A stretch of DNA of 64,000 bases, taken from NCBI GenBank assembly GCA_963692955.1, contig OY843587.1, positions 2,170,001 through 2,234,000 on the forward strand, given 5' to 3'. Positions 8,754 through 16,579 of the stretch are shown here, in pieces. Position numbers and translations under genes: made by a program. The DNA is from UBA5158 sp963692955 (GTDB lineage Bacteria > Pseudomonadota > Gammaproteobacteria > DSM-16500). Under the pieces are notes generated by a model. The model was not told the DNA's origin. It was given only the letters and a program-made list of their open reading frames with translations, and ran no database searches. Position 1 is the first letter of the stretch. Every line of letters begins with the position of its first letter.

Positions 8754-9289
8754 CCATCACCGCGTTTTCAGAACAATTGGGCAATGGCTTAATTATCCTA
8801 TTTTTAGTGGGTATTCCGTTGTATGCGTTTTTTCGCAAAGTGCCGGTGTATGATAAATTTATCGAAGGCGCGCAAGAAGGTTTACCGACTTTTATCCGCA
8901 TCTTGCCTTACATGGTCGCGATGCTAGTCGCGGTCGGGATGTTGCGCGCCGCAGGTGCGTTTGATTTATTAGCGCATGCATTAAGTCCCCTGCTAAATAA
9001 AATCGGCATCCCCGTTGAAATTATTCCCATCGCGCTACTGCGGCCATTTTCAGCCAGTGCCGCGAACGGTGTGGTAATGGATTTATTGCATAACCAAGGG
9101 GGCAACAGTTTTATCACGCATTTAGGAATTATCGTCGCGAGCACGACAGAATCGACTTTTTATATCATAGCGATTTATTTCGGCGCCGCCGGCATCCGCA
9201 ATAACCGGCATGTAATTCCAGCGAGTTTAATCGTGGATATCGTCGGAATTTTGACTGCGATTTGGATTACGAAATGGTTATTAAATTAG
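8750..9289 (+). CDS. spmB: Nucleoside-recognition-domain membrane protein, SpmB-like
   Basis: This 179-residue integral membrane protein is the partner of SpmA. The Gate-domain pattern is seen in AQEGLPTFIRILPYMVAMLVAVGMLRAAGAFD and IALLRPFSASAANGVVMDL. It starts inside the stop codon region of spmA (ATGA overlap). The tRNA-Arg gene that serves as integration site begins 28 bases after its stop. Function in this organism is unknown; a transport or gating role is inferred from the family. Confidence 0.88.
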   Translation: MTITAFSEQLGNGLIILFLVGIPLYAFFRKVPVYDKFIEGAQEGLPTFIRILPYMVAMLVAVGMLRAAGAFDLLAHALSPLLNKIGIPVEIIPIALLRPFSASAANGVVMDLLHNQGGNSFITHLGIIVASTTESTFYIIAIYFGAAGIRNNRHVIPASLIVDIVGILTAIWITKWLLN

Positions 9290-9317
9290 ACGCAATTTAT
9301 GTATACTCCTCGCCAAT

Positions 9318-9394
9318 GCGCCCGTAGCTCAGCTGGATAGAGTATCTGGCTTCGAACCAGGTGGTCGGGAGTTCGAATCTCTCCGGGCGCGCCA
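9318..9394 (+). tRNA. tRNA-Arg (TCG anticodon), integration target
   Basis: A complete 77-nt cloverleaf with acceptor GCGCCCG/CGGGCGC, D-arm AGCTCAGCTGGATAGAGT and encoded CCA at 9392-9394. The anticodon TCG at 9352-9354 reads CGA (and CGG). Bases 9345-9394 plus six more are repeated exactly at 14358-14413, so this gene is the left attachment site of an island and remained functional after integration. Confidence 0.97.
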
Positions 9395-9400
9395 ATTTAA
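9345..9400 (+). repeat. Left attachment repeat (attL) inside tRNA-Arg
   Basis: These 56 bases run from the anticodon stem to six bases after the CCA and are identical to 14358-14413. Overlap with a tRNA 3' half is the normal attachment design of tyrosine-integrase elements. Confidence 0.9.
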
Positions 9401-9403
9401 TCA

Positions 9404-9697
9404 CTAGCTTGCCGAGATTTGCCCAGGGTCACTAACTGCTGATTGTAGCCAATTTGTAACCCTTACACGTTCTGCCGCACCTTTTAAGTGATCACTACTC
9501 AAGTGCGCGTAACGCAAGACCATTTCGAAACTTGTCCATCCACCAAGTTGCTGAAGCTCCTGCAAAGATGTTCCATTTTGAACATGCCAACTTGCCCAGG
9601 TATGCCGCAAGTCATGCCAACGAAAATTTTCAATCTTTGCCCGCTTCAATGCGTTTTTTTGATAATTTATTTTGAAAAAATATAAATTTTCATATGA
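9404..9697 (-). pseudogene. Tyrosine recombinase/integrase, C-terminal remnant
   Basis: Only about 98 codons stay open before a stop at 9698-9700. They encode the C-terminal catalytic part of a phage-type integrase: ALKRAKIENFRWHDLRHTW, with the box II HxLRH, then LGGWTSFEMVLRYAHL containing the box III W and the tyrosine nucleophile. The first catalytic arginine and the DNA-binding domains (usually some 250-300 residues) are missing and were not found upstream. A TTG at 9649 could start an 81-residue peptide, but it would be inactive. The remnant ends 9 bases from the tRNA CCA, the expected place for the integrase of this island. Confidence 0.88.
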
Positions 9698-9712
9698 TTA
9701 CGCGCAAAGGAA

Positions 9713-9757
9713 CTTCGCGTCACTACCGACATCTGCGATGCCTCTAGTGACGCGAAG
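9713..9757. repeat. Perfect 13-bp inverted repeat in the island
   Basis: CTTCGCGTCACTA at 9713-9725 is the exact reverse complement of 9745-9757. The 19-bp spacer can form a further CATC/GATG helix, giving a 45-nt cruciform-capable element. It is followed by an A run on the plus strand and has only a weak T stretch on the minus strand, so a plain terminator is not obvious. It lies directly upstream of the integrase remnant and could be a recombinase or regulator site. Confidence 0.7.
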
Positions 9758-10109
9758 CAAAAAAACTATTTGATTAGCACATGGAAATAAATGATATAAA
9801 AGCCATATCCAACAATTTTCTCATCAAGGTAATTACGAAAAATATTATTTAGAAAAATAATATTAGTGCAAACAATCTTACGATTGCGATCAGTAATTTC
9901 ATCGCACAGTGCTGATCTTATCCTGCGGTTTTGAGTCGGGCAGATGACGACAAAACTGATAAAATTGACTTCAGCAAAAGACAAAAGAAGCCAACCTTGG
10001 AAACTAAATCTGACTTTGTAAACTCCTAAAAGCAAAAACCCGCTTTAGGGCGGGTTTTATTCATAGCTCTTACAGCTTAGGAAGTTTTTACCACTTTTGG
10101 CATGCCAAG
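9758..10109. other. Island segment without a convincing gene
   Basis: An A+T-rich stretch between the integrase remnant and abiEii. The only open frame (89 codons, minus strand, 9766-10035) lacks a good start and any recognisable pattern. The sole structured element is the hairpin at 10035-10058. It may be decayed sequence from the lost 5' part of the integrated element. Confidence 0.6.
10035..10058 (-). terminator. Hairpin terminator downstream of abiEii
   Basis: A perfect 9-bp stem (10035-10043 with 10050-10058, AAAACCCGC arms) with a 6-nt loop. On the minus strand it ends in GCGGGTTTTTGC, so it can terminate the abiE transcript about 50 bases after the abiEii stop. The T-rich flank on both sides makes it potentially bidirectional. 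Confidence 0.8.
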
Positions 10110-11300
10110 TCAATACTTCAGTAGTGGCGTCATGTTAATTGCATATTTTGGCGTAAATGTTAATGGCATCACTTCCACCCCCTGAATTTTATCAACACGA
10201 TAAGATCTAGGCTCGCCAGTTTCATGCTTTATTGCAATCACAATTAAATTACCTTCTTTAGTTTGCTTTAAATCATAAGGCTCAATTAATCGTTTAGTAT
10301 TATTATACGCTAGCTTAATACACAAATGATTTGCGGCTGCATATCGTATTAATTCGAGAGGCGCTTTTACATGCCAAGCTCGAATCATGCTGGGTGGTTT
10401 CCATGCGAGATTAATTTTCTCATCACCTACTGGAGCCGACCTCAAAGAAATTTTGCTCTCTTCCCCATATAGCCAAGCAAACAAATTGGGTAACTCCTGC
10501 CAAAAACTATCGCGTGACGGCAACATAGGAAGTTGATGCGCTAGCATATTTCCCCATTCGCTTTCCAGCTCATGAAGCTTTGCGTGATTGCTTAAACTCT
10601 GCATTGTTGGCAACGGTATTTTTTTGTATTCACATTTTTTGCGGAGAACATCTAGAATAGTCTTAACACTAAAACTGGCATCAGCATGACGATAAAGATG
10701 AATGACATCATATAAATCTCGGGGACGTGCACGCTCCGCAAGCGCACGAATTTTTTCAGCAAATATTTCTGGGAAACTATAACAATTTGACTTTATCCCA
10801 TTATGCGGTTTATCAGAATAAGGGTGATGGACTTCACGCATAGATTTTGGCAAAACCAAAACCTCATCAGCCGTTAAATCAAGCTTGATGCGCGCCAAAC
10901 TACCACGGCGTTGCAATGGACCCATGTAATAAATACTACCTTCAACTGAAATTTTACCCGCGCTATTCTGATAAACGTCGAAGCGAATATTGTTACTTGG
11001 AATCTCAATACCGACATTGTCATAAATCCATGCAGCAACTTGCTTAAAATTTTCCTTAAGAAAATCTGCATCAAGATGCTGCTCATCTATTAATGTATAA
11101 TCCAAATCTTCAGAAAATCGATAAGTTTCAAAGTAACACTTCTTTAAACAAGTTCCACCTTTAAAAATCCATTTATCTTCCAATTCTACGTTAGTTTCGA
11201 TACCTGCTAAAAGCCAACCAAGCACATAATCCTTTTCGACTGTTTTCGCTTCCAAACTAAATTCACGTGCTAAATCCATTATTTCTTGTTTTGGGATCAT
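10110..11300 (-). CDS. abiEii: AbiEii-type nucleotidyltransferase toxin with C-terminal WYL-like domain
   Basis: Toxin of a type IV toxin-antitoxin/abortive-infection pair. AbiEii proteins are nucleotidyltransferases; the related MenT toxins modify tRNA acceptor ends. Motifs: FKGGTCLKK (residues 46-54), RFSEDLDYTL with the DxD pair Asp65/Asp67, RIKLDLT, and the AEKIRALAERARPRDLYDV block typical of PF08843. Residues about 310-390 (RYAAANHLCIKLAYNNTKRLIEPYDL, then ETGEPRSYRVDKIQGVEVM) resemble a WYL ligand-sensing domain, making the protein (396 residues) longer than usual AbiEii. The start ATG lies 1 base after the abiEi stop, so the antitoxin is translated first. Confidence 0.88.
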   Translation of the reverse strand: MIPKQEIMDLAREFSLEAKTVEKDYVLGWLLAGIETNVELEDKWIFKGGTCLKKCYFETYRFSEDLDYTLIDEQHLDADFLKENFKQVAAWIYDNVGIEIPSNNIRFDVYQNSAGKISVEGSIYYMGPLQRRGSLARIKLDLTADEVLVLPKSMREVHHPYSDKPHNGIKSNCYSFPEIFAEKIRALAERARPRDLYDVIHLYRHADASFSVKTILDVLRKKCEYKKIPLPTMQSLSNHAKLHELESEWGNMLAHQLPMLPSRDSFWQELPNLFAWLYGEESKISLRSAPVGDEKINLAWKPPSMIRAWHVKAPLELIRYAAANHLCIKLAYNNTKRLIEPYDLKQTKEGNLIVIAIKHETGEPRSYRVDKIQGVEVMPLTFTPKYAINMTPLLKY

Positions 11301-11301
11301 G

Positions 11302-12105
11302 CTACAATTTCCAATTCTCAGGCACCCATAAGCGCCAACGTGTAATTAATTTATTTGAATCTTTTAACTGAGGATCTAATTTTGTTTTACTAATTGTTGT
11401 GTGTTTTTCACATATGGATATCGCATCTCTTTCTTCAGAAGCGTTTTGCTCCAACAAAAAACCAAGCCTTTTAAATACAGCACTATTGTCAAGACGAACT
11501 GCATAATCCATGAGTAGGGATAAATTCTTATGCTCCGTTTTCAAATATTCACGCAACATGTCTACCACATGACGGATGCCGCCACCTAATTTAGGATCGA
11601 TTAAAAAATCAAGAATGGTTCGTGATGGATCAGAAACAAATACTTTGATTTGCTCATGCCAAACCGCTTTCAGGCCAAACATAGTTTCTTTGGGAACTGT
11701 ACTTAACCAAAAATCTGTTCCCCGAATATTGGGATGATGATTGCGCGGCTTTCGAGTAGTTAACACGACTACCGTTCTAAATATTTGCTCTGTTAACCCC
11801 CAATGCTCCGCTGCACTCCACCCACCAATATAACAAGGCTGATAAAGCTTTTCCGCAATAGCCCAAGGATCTTCTAGTGGAATATCAGCCGAAGCTGATT
11901 CTAACGGCACCGCAATGTATATCCCACGGCTTACTCTAGCAAGCCAGCCTTTTGCTGCCCACTTCGCTAACAGCTTCGCCGCGTACTCTCTTGAAACCCC
12001 AAACACCTGAACAGCATCTGTCACTGAAATGGTTGTTTGGGTTGCCCTGAGAACGGAGGTGAGACGCTCTCGGTCAAGTTTTCCTATACCTTCTAATTTA
12101 GCCAT
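11302..12105 (-). CDS. abiEi: AbiEi-type antitoxin, DNA-binding transcriptional regulator
   Basis: Antitoxin partner of AbiEii. AbiEi proteins repress their own promoter through an N-terminal winged-helix and neutralise the toxin without binding it. Residues about 25-65 (ISVTDAVQVFGVSREYAAKLLAKWAAKGWLARVSRGIYI) form the HTH/wing typical of the family. The rest matches the AbiEi C-terminal domain, including WAIAEKLYQPCYIGGWSAAEHWGLTEQ and DPSRTILDFLIDPKLGGGIRHVV. The frame opens further upstream to 12168, but ATG at 12105 has AAGG before it and begins MAKLEGIGKL, closer to family starts. That leaves a 5' region with a palindrome suitable as operator. Length 267 residues. Confidence 0.87.
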   Translation of the reverse strand: MAKLEGIGKLDRERLTSVLRATQTTISVTDAVQVFGVSREYAAKLLAKWAAKGWLARVSRGIYIAVPLESASADIPLEDPWAIAEKLYQPCYIGGWSAAEHWGLTEQIFRTVVVLTTRKPRNHHPNIRGTDFWLSTVPKETMFGLKAVWHEQIKVFVSDPSRTILDFLIDPKLGGGIRHVVDMLREYLKTEHKNLSLLMDYAVRLDNSAVFKRLGFLLEQNASEERDAISICEKHTTISKTKLDPQLKDSNKLITRWRLWVPENWKL

Positions 12106-12136
12106 TAGGTACCTTGCATATGCAATTATTCGTATA

Positions 12137-12158
12137 TTAAGTGAATTATAGCACTTAA
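12137..12158. promoter_or_regulatory. Putative AbiEi operator palindrome
   Basis: TTAAGTG at 12137-12143 and CACTTAA at 12152-12158 form a perfect 7-bp inverted repeat with an 8-bp spacer, 32 bases before the abiEi start. It is flanked by two copies of AGGTACC (12107-12113 and 12160-12166). Known AbiEi proteins bind inverted repeats at their own promoter, so this is the best operator candidate. Confidence 0.45.
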
Positions 12159-12344
12159 AAGGTACCATGTCAGGAATTTTTAGATTGCCGCCTTAACTGC
12201 CTGGCAATAGGTCGACACACGTACTTAAGCTTTTGATTGAAATAAAGTTATAAGGAAATAAAATCATAAATCAACAATAATTTGACCACAAATAATATTG
12301 ATGGTAATGTTTAGACCACATATTCAATCATTCGGGTTATTTTT

Positions 12345-13304
12345 ATGCAAAGCGATCGAGTCATATCCTCACTATTAGCAACATCAGGCCAGCAACCCCA
12401 GAATGATGACAACAAGGAAGGGTTTAGTAAAGAAAGCCTGGATGAGTTTAGTGAAGCAAATCTGCGGAAAATGCTGGATTCAAAATTCCGCAACAATCAC
12501 AAAATTCTCGACGACATTAGAAATTGCCCTTCTCAGTCTTTCACTATCAGCAGTTTGCTTATTAATAATCTTTCTAAAGAAGAAGAGAATGAACTACAGG
12601 CAGCGATAACAGAAAACAAAAATCTGAGATGTTTAACTATCAGGGATACCACAGGAAAATTAACACGAGCGATTATGAAAGGTGTTGCAGCTAACCCAAA
12701 CATCAATGCCTTGGATTTTCAACTCGAACTGAGCCAAGATTCCGCAAAAATTGTTCTTGAAGAACTTAGCGACCTCTTACCCAGAAAATTATATGTTAAA
12801 TTTACGGATCTTTTTTCCATTGATTCAAGTGATCTTATCCGGAAAATAGAATCCATCAGTGCACCTGCGCCAGCGATTTCTTTGGAAATGCAGCGTTTTA
12901 TCGCTAGTATTCAAAATATGGCGCCAACCGTGTTGATTGATCATATTTCTATAGGCTATAAGGAAACTTTTAGCGAGGAAGAATTAAATGGGGTTGTTTC
13001 AGCATTAGCAAACAATAAACATGCTTTCATATTGAAATTTGCAGCGCCTCAAGCTCTTATCCCCAGCGTCATTGAGGCGGTACGACAAAATTTGCAAATC
13101 CAGATGATCAATGTCTCCAGCCTGCATAACAACGAGACCCTGCAATGTATTTTAACGGAAATACAAAAAAAGTTGCAGCTGAGGCTAATGAATATAAAAT
13201 TTAATCCGCAATTTCAGCAAGAATTTTTTGATGACTATGTTAAGAGGGTGGCGGTAGAGGTAGAAGTGTTAGCGGAGGAACCGCAGACTAAATTATCCAT
13301 GTAA
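12345..13304 (+). CDS. Hypothetical LRR-like cytosolic protein
   Basis: A 319-residue protein with no signal peptide, no membrane segment and no family I recognise with certainty. Two stretches look like degenerate ribonuclease-inhibitor-type LRR units: LSKEEENELQAAITENKNLRCLTIRD with NPNINALDFQLELSQDS, and FSEEELNGVVSALANNKHAFILKF with LQIQMINVSSLHNNETLQCI. The N-terminus is polar (GQQPQNDDNKEGFSKESLDEF). It is the only plus-strand gene in the island and codon use is A+T-rich compared with the core genes. It resembles in style the LRR gene at 5821-6444. A role in host interaction is possible but unproven. Confidence 0.65.
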   Translation: MQSDRVISSLLATSGQQPQNDDNKEGFSKESLDEFSEANLRKMLDSKFRNNHKILDDIRNCPSQSFTISSLLINNLSKEEENELQAAITENKNLRCLTIRDTTGKLTRAIMKGVAANPNINALDFQLELSQDSAKIVLEELSDLLPRKLYVKFTDLFSIDSSDLIRKIESISAPAPAISLEMQRFIASIQNMAPTVLIDHISIGYKETFSEEELNGVVSALANNKHAFILKFAAPQALIPSVIEAVRQNLQIQMINVSSLHNNETLQCILTEIQKKLQLRLMNIKFNPQFQQEFFDDYVKRVAVEVEVLAEEPQTKLSM

Positions 13305-13489
13305 TTATCGTCATTGCGACATTGCTTACATACTTTAAAACAAATCGCTATGTGGGCCCAAACGCATAGTACATACTTGTTCAACAACATGAGCAACCTT
13401 TCCTCTAATTTGAGCAAAGCTCTCCCCTACACTTTCAACGTTTTGGTTAAAACCAAAAATTTCCTTCATATAAATTTTAAATTTTTACA

Positions 13490-14101
13490 TTAGCCCTCTT
13501 TTTTATATAGCTTGATTTGTTTTCCTGTCGGCGTAAATAACCAATCCCAATTATAGCTACCGAGCGGAGTGTCACCCCTAAAACGATAACGATGCTGATT
13601 AACAATTAAATCGCCTTTGTATAATCCAGATTGCACAACATGTAGTTCGCTACCATCAGTTACAAATCTTAAGTGCTTACCATCAACACCCACAGCGTGC
13701 ACTGCACCTGAAGTTACCCATGCAGATGTTTCAAAATAAAGAGTTTTGCTATCTGGTGAAAATTGTAAGTTACGTGGATCAAGAATCGCATTTGATACGT
13801 TCCTACAATCGAAGTGTGGTGCCACTAATAATTTCTTAGTTATTTTATTAGTATCAATAATCCATATCTCATTTGCATGGTCACCTCTTGCAAAAGCGTA
13901 AAAACAATTACTAGGAACAAAGTAATTACTTTTCTTAACAAACACCATCCACTTACCATCTGGTGAATGAATCAGATCGGTTGGTTCTACACCCTGAGCT
14001 AATTTTACAATCTTCGCATCATTGTCAGATTGCGCATTTTGAGCATGAACTGTTGCAAAAGTTGAAAATAACAGAACAAGTGCTATTAAAGTTTTTCGCA
14101 T
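13490..14101 (-). CDS. Secreted beta-propeller-like protein with PD40-type repeats
   Basis: A 203-residue protein with a clear Sec signal peptide (MRKTLIALVLLFSTFATVHA, cleavage after residue 20). Two repeats match the TolB/PD40 pattern: LIHSPDGKWMVFV (near residue 44) and LQFSPDSKTLYFET (near residue 112). The repeat number is too small for a full propeller, so it may be a partial blade set or a truncated protein. The C-terminus (GDTPLGSYNWDWLFTPTGKQI) fits a last blade. It is the last gene in the island and its 5' leader contains a 7-bp hairpin (14114-14133). Role unknown; a periplasmic location is expected. Confidence 0.7.
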   Translation of the reverse strand: MRKTLIALVLLFSTFATVHAQNAQSDNDAKIVKLAQGVEPTDLIHSPDGKWMVFVKKSNYFVPSNCFYAFARGDHANEIWIIDTNKITKKLLVAPHFDCRNVSNAILDPRNLQFSPDSKTLYFETSAWVTSGAVHAVGVDGKHLRFVTDGSELHVVQSGLYKGDLIVNQHRYRFRGDTPLGSYNWDWLFTPTGKQIKLYKKEG

Positions 14102-14557
14102 ACCAAGTCCTCAAGTCTTTCTTGAAAAAGACTGTTTGGTGGAGTCCTTAAAAATTTATTACCTAATCTTGATAAACAAACTTCTAATTCCACTTTTCCT
14201 TTTACAATCTTTTCATCTTACGCAAAAATGACATTACTGTAGCCCTTTTGTAACCCTCTAAGGTAGTTTTACCCCGTATTTCCATCGTTTTAGATCGGTT
14301 TTAACACAGCTAAATTGTTGCAAGATGCTAATTATTAAAAAAATTTAAAAACCCAATTCTGGCTTCGAACCAGGTGGTCGGGAGTTCGAATCTCTCCGGG
14401 CGCGCCAATTTAACCCCAGTTAATCAAGCAATGGCGCCGCATTTATTACATTCTTACCCATGAAATTATCCAAAAAATAATTTAACTCAACGACGTCCAT
14501 GTCCCCCGCCGTGAACCGTGTTATTGATTCACTGCGCCCTCATATCTTTGAACTATT
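14102..14557. other. Non-coding region spanning the right island junction
   Basis: No convincing open frame. It holds a 7-bp hairpin (14114-14120 with 14127-14133) in the leader of the secreted-protein gene, A+T-rich sequence up to 14357, the 56-bp right attachment repeat, and about 140 bases of apparently ordinary spacer before the TonB receptor stop. Confidence 0.7.
14358..14413 (+). repeat. Right attachment repeat (attR), tRNA-Arg 3' half
   Basis: An exact copy of 9345-9400, beginning in the anticodon stem and ending six bases past the CCA. The 5' half of the tRNA (acceptor strand and D-arm) is absent, so this is not a working tRNA gene. It marks the chromosomal right junction of the island. 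Confidence 0.9.
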
Positions 14558-16561
14558 TTATGAAAGTTTGACTGTCACTGTACCGAGCACCCTTCTTTCA
14601 ATATCTGGCGCGGAAGTTTGTTGCTGGACTCCCTGTATGTTCTGAGCCGACAATGCAAAAGTAATTTCTTTAGTGAGTTTATAGGCAACCCGGCCATCAA
14701 CTGATGTGTAATCTTTAATCGGCACGAGTATTGTGCTACCGCCAACGACATCACTTCGAATACTATAAAAGTTAGATTCGTAGCGGAGATAGCCATCAAT
14801 CTCCCACGGGCCACGCGACCACCCGAGGTTGGCATTCACGACGTTAACCGGCAACGTGTCCTGATAATCAACTACTATCTGCTGAAATGGATACCTGAAA
14901 TTATCGTGGATGGTTTCAGGTGTGTAGCTTGCACCCCACCGCCAATTCTGAAGGAATTTCCCCTTGATTGATAACTCAAGGCCAGTAGCTTCCGATCTGC
15001 CGATATTGGTTGGTGTAGACAACAGTGAACTCGGAAACAAACTACCTCCTTGCGAGGTTTCGAGGTCCTGAGAAATCTCATGGAACAGACTGACTCTTGT
15101 CTGCGCTTCAATTAAAGAAAGCGTCCTGTCCCAGCCGACTTCGTAATTTGCCACAATCGTCGGGTATATACTGGGAATCCCGCTGGCAAAGCCAAAGGGT
15201 TGTATCGGAATTACCAGCCCGCCGAGGTCAATAAGACTGGGTACCTGTATTCCGCGCGCCGCCATGATTCGGAATGTATTAACATCGTTGGCTTGCCAGA
15301 CTAGGGCGGAATTGAAGCTCTTTTCAAGCATCGAACGGTTGTTCCAATCGGCATTAATCAATGGAGAACCAGGGGGTTGAACTCCTTCTCGTCCAAGCGA
15401 TAGATGGTCAAGGCGCACTGCGTTGGTGACTGCGAGCGAAGGTGATATTTTCCAATTCCACATGCCACTAGCCGAAGCCACATTGTAGAAGACGGTAGCG
15501 TCTAATTGTATCGTTGGCATCATATTATGCCGATATTCGGCTGCGACTCTGAATGTATTATTACTCCCGATTTTAAAAAGGTCTTCTAGTGTACCTACGG
15601 TGACTGTGTTATGAAGTTGTGTAAAAGGAGTAGTGAAGTCCATTAAGAAACTTTTAGACGTGATATCGTTTTGATAAACCGTGCCTTGAATGTTCCCTAA
15701 TGAAGTGTCTGCTGACAAACTACCCTTTAGTGACTTCGTCCAGTAACGTGAATATTCCTCTTCGTATGTCGGTACAACTTCAGTTTGATCGACTTTGCTA
15801 TGCGTAGCCTCAATCGCAGCCTCGATTTTATCAGTGAGGCGTATGCGCGCGAGCACATTCATTTCATTTTGATCATTGCCCCGCCTTGATCCAATTGCGT
15901 TTGGCAATTGGGGCGTGGAGAAATCGTTATTGCCACGCGCACCCGCCGCAATCCGGATACCTGCTTTGTTCTTTAGTGTCTGCGTGGCTATCACCGAGCC
16001 TTGCTTCAGTTCTTGTGTGCCACCAATTAAGGCTGCGGTATTCACATTGTCGTAGAGAGGGTTGTAAGTAATAATATTGATGACGCCGCCAACCGCGTTG
16101 AAGCCAAACAAGGCACTGTTCGGGCCTTTTATCACTTCGATTTGGCGAATTTCTCCGAGTTCGACCGGTAGTGCGCTCCAGGGTGTAAAGCCATAATAGT
16201 CGGCATAGACCTGTCGTCCGTCGATTAACACGAGTAGCCGCGATGAAAAAGCCTGATTATAACCGCGTATACTGACATCAGCATCGTTATTGGCCCACTG
16301 CAGCACATCTACGCCCGCGACGTGACGAAGCACCCCAGGAATATCGTCGGCGCCGGAGCGACGAATATCCTCGGCTGTAATTATCACCATTGTCACAGGC
16401 ACTTGACTGGCGCGTTGTGGCGTACCGGTGACACTGGTGGTAACAGGTTCATTGAATAGTTGTTCAAACGAACCATAATCCATTGATAGTGCCTGTGCTG
16501 TATCACAAGTGATAGACAACACAACGGCGCAAATACAGTTAAGCAATAGGTGAATTTTCAT
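14558..16561 (-). CDS. TonB-dependent outer-membrane receptor
   Basis: A 667-residue outer-membrane beta-barrel receptor. The signal peptide spans residues 1-25 (MKIHLLLNCICAVVLSITCDTAQAL). The plug domain follows (VPVTMVIITAEDIRRSGADDIPGVLRHVAGVDV, SIRGYNQAFSSRLLVLIDGRQVY, IEVIKGPNSALFGFNAVGGVINI) and the barrel runs to a C-terminal TVTVKLS strand. Its substrate cannot be read from sequence. The subgroup (start FEQLFNEPVTTSVTGTPQRA) is the one often found beside YfiR-like proteins and sensory kinases rather than siderophore genes. It starts 18 bases behind the first YfiR-like gene, in the same transcription unit. Confidence 0.92.
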   Translation of the reverse strand: MKIHLLLNCICAVVLSITCDTAQALSMDYGSFEQLFNEPVTTSVTGTPQRASQVPVTMVIITAEDIRRSGADDIPGVLRHVAGVDVLQWANNDADVSIRGYNQAFSSRLLVLIDGRQVYADYYGFTPWSALPVELGEIRQIEVIKGPNSALFGFNAVGGVINIITYNPLYDNVNTAALIGGTQELKQGSVIATQTLKNKAGIRIAAGARGNNDFSTPQLPNAIGSRRGNDQNEMNVLARIRLTDKIEAAIEATHSKVDQTEVVPTYEEEYSRYWTKSLKGSLSADTSLGNIQGTVYQNDITSKSFLMDFTTPFTQLHNTVTVGTLEDLFKIGSNNTFRVAAEYRHNMMPTIQLDATVFYNVASASGMWNWKISPSLAVTNAVRLDHLSLGREGVQPPGSPLINADWNNRSMLEKSFNSALVWQANDVNTFRIMAARGIQVPSLIDLGGLVIPIQPFGFASGIPSIYPTIVANYEVGWDRTLSLIEAQTRVSLFHEISQDLETSQGGSLFPSSLLSTPTNIGRSEATGLELSIKGKFLQNWRWGASYTPETIHDNFRYPFQQIVVDYQDTLPVNVVNANLGWSRGPWEIDGYLRYESNFYSIRSDVVGGSTILVPIKDYTSVDGRVAYKLTKEITFALSAQNIQGVQQQTSAPDIERRVLGTVTVKLS

Positions 16562-16579
16562 TTCAATAGTTCCTCAACT

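Larger units (their letters stand above)
9345..14413. mobile_element. tRNA-Arg-integrated genomic island with AbiE toxin-antitoxin
   Basis: A segment of about 5 kb is bounded by a perfect 56-bp direct repeat made of the 3' part of tRNA-Arg(TCG) and a few trailing bases. Just inside the left end is the C-terminal piece of a tyrosine integrase pointing at the tRNA. Cargo: abiEii and abiEi (minus strand), a plus-strand hypothetical gene and a secreted protein. Outer genes spmB and the TonB receptor lie outside the repeats. The integrase is too short to act, so the island looks fixed or is a shrunken relic of a larger element. Boundaries are seen directly; the history is inferred. Confidence 0.85.

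Noticed and set aside
9766..10035. 89-codon minus-strand open frame in the island
   Set aside because: A+T-rich hydrophobic string with no good start, no motif and a terminator hairpin at its 5' end.
14358..14407. Possible third tRNA-Arg gene
   Set aside because: Only the 3' half is present; acceptor 5' strand and D-arm are missing, so it is the attachment repeat, not a tRNA.
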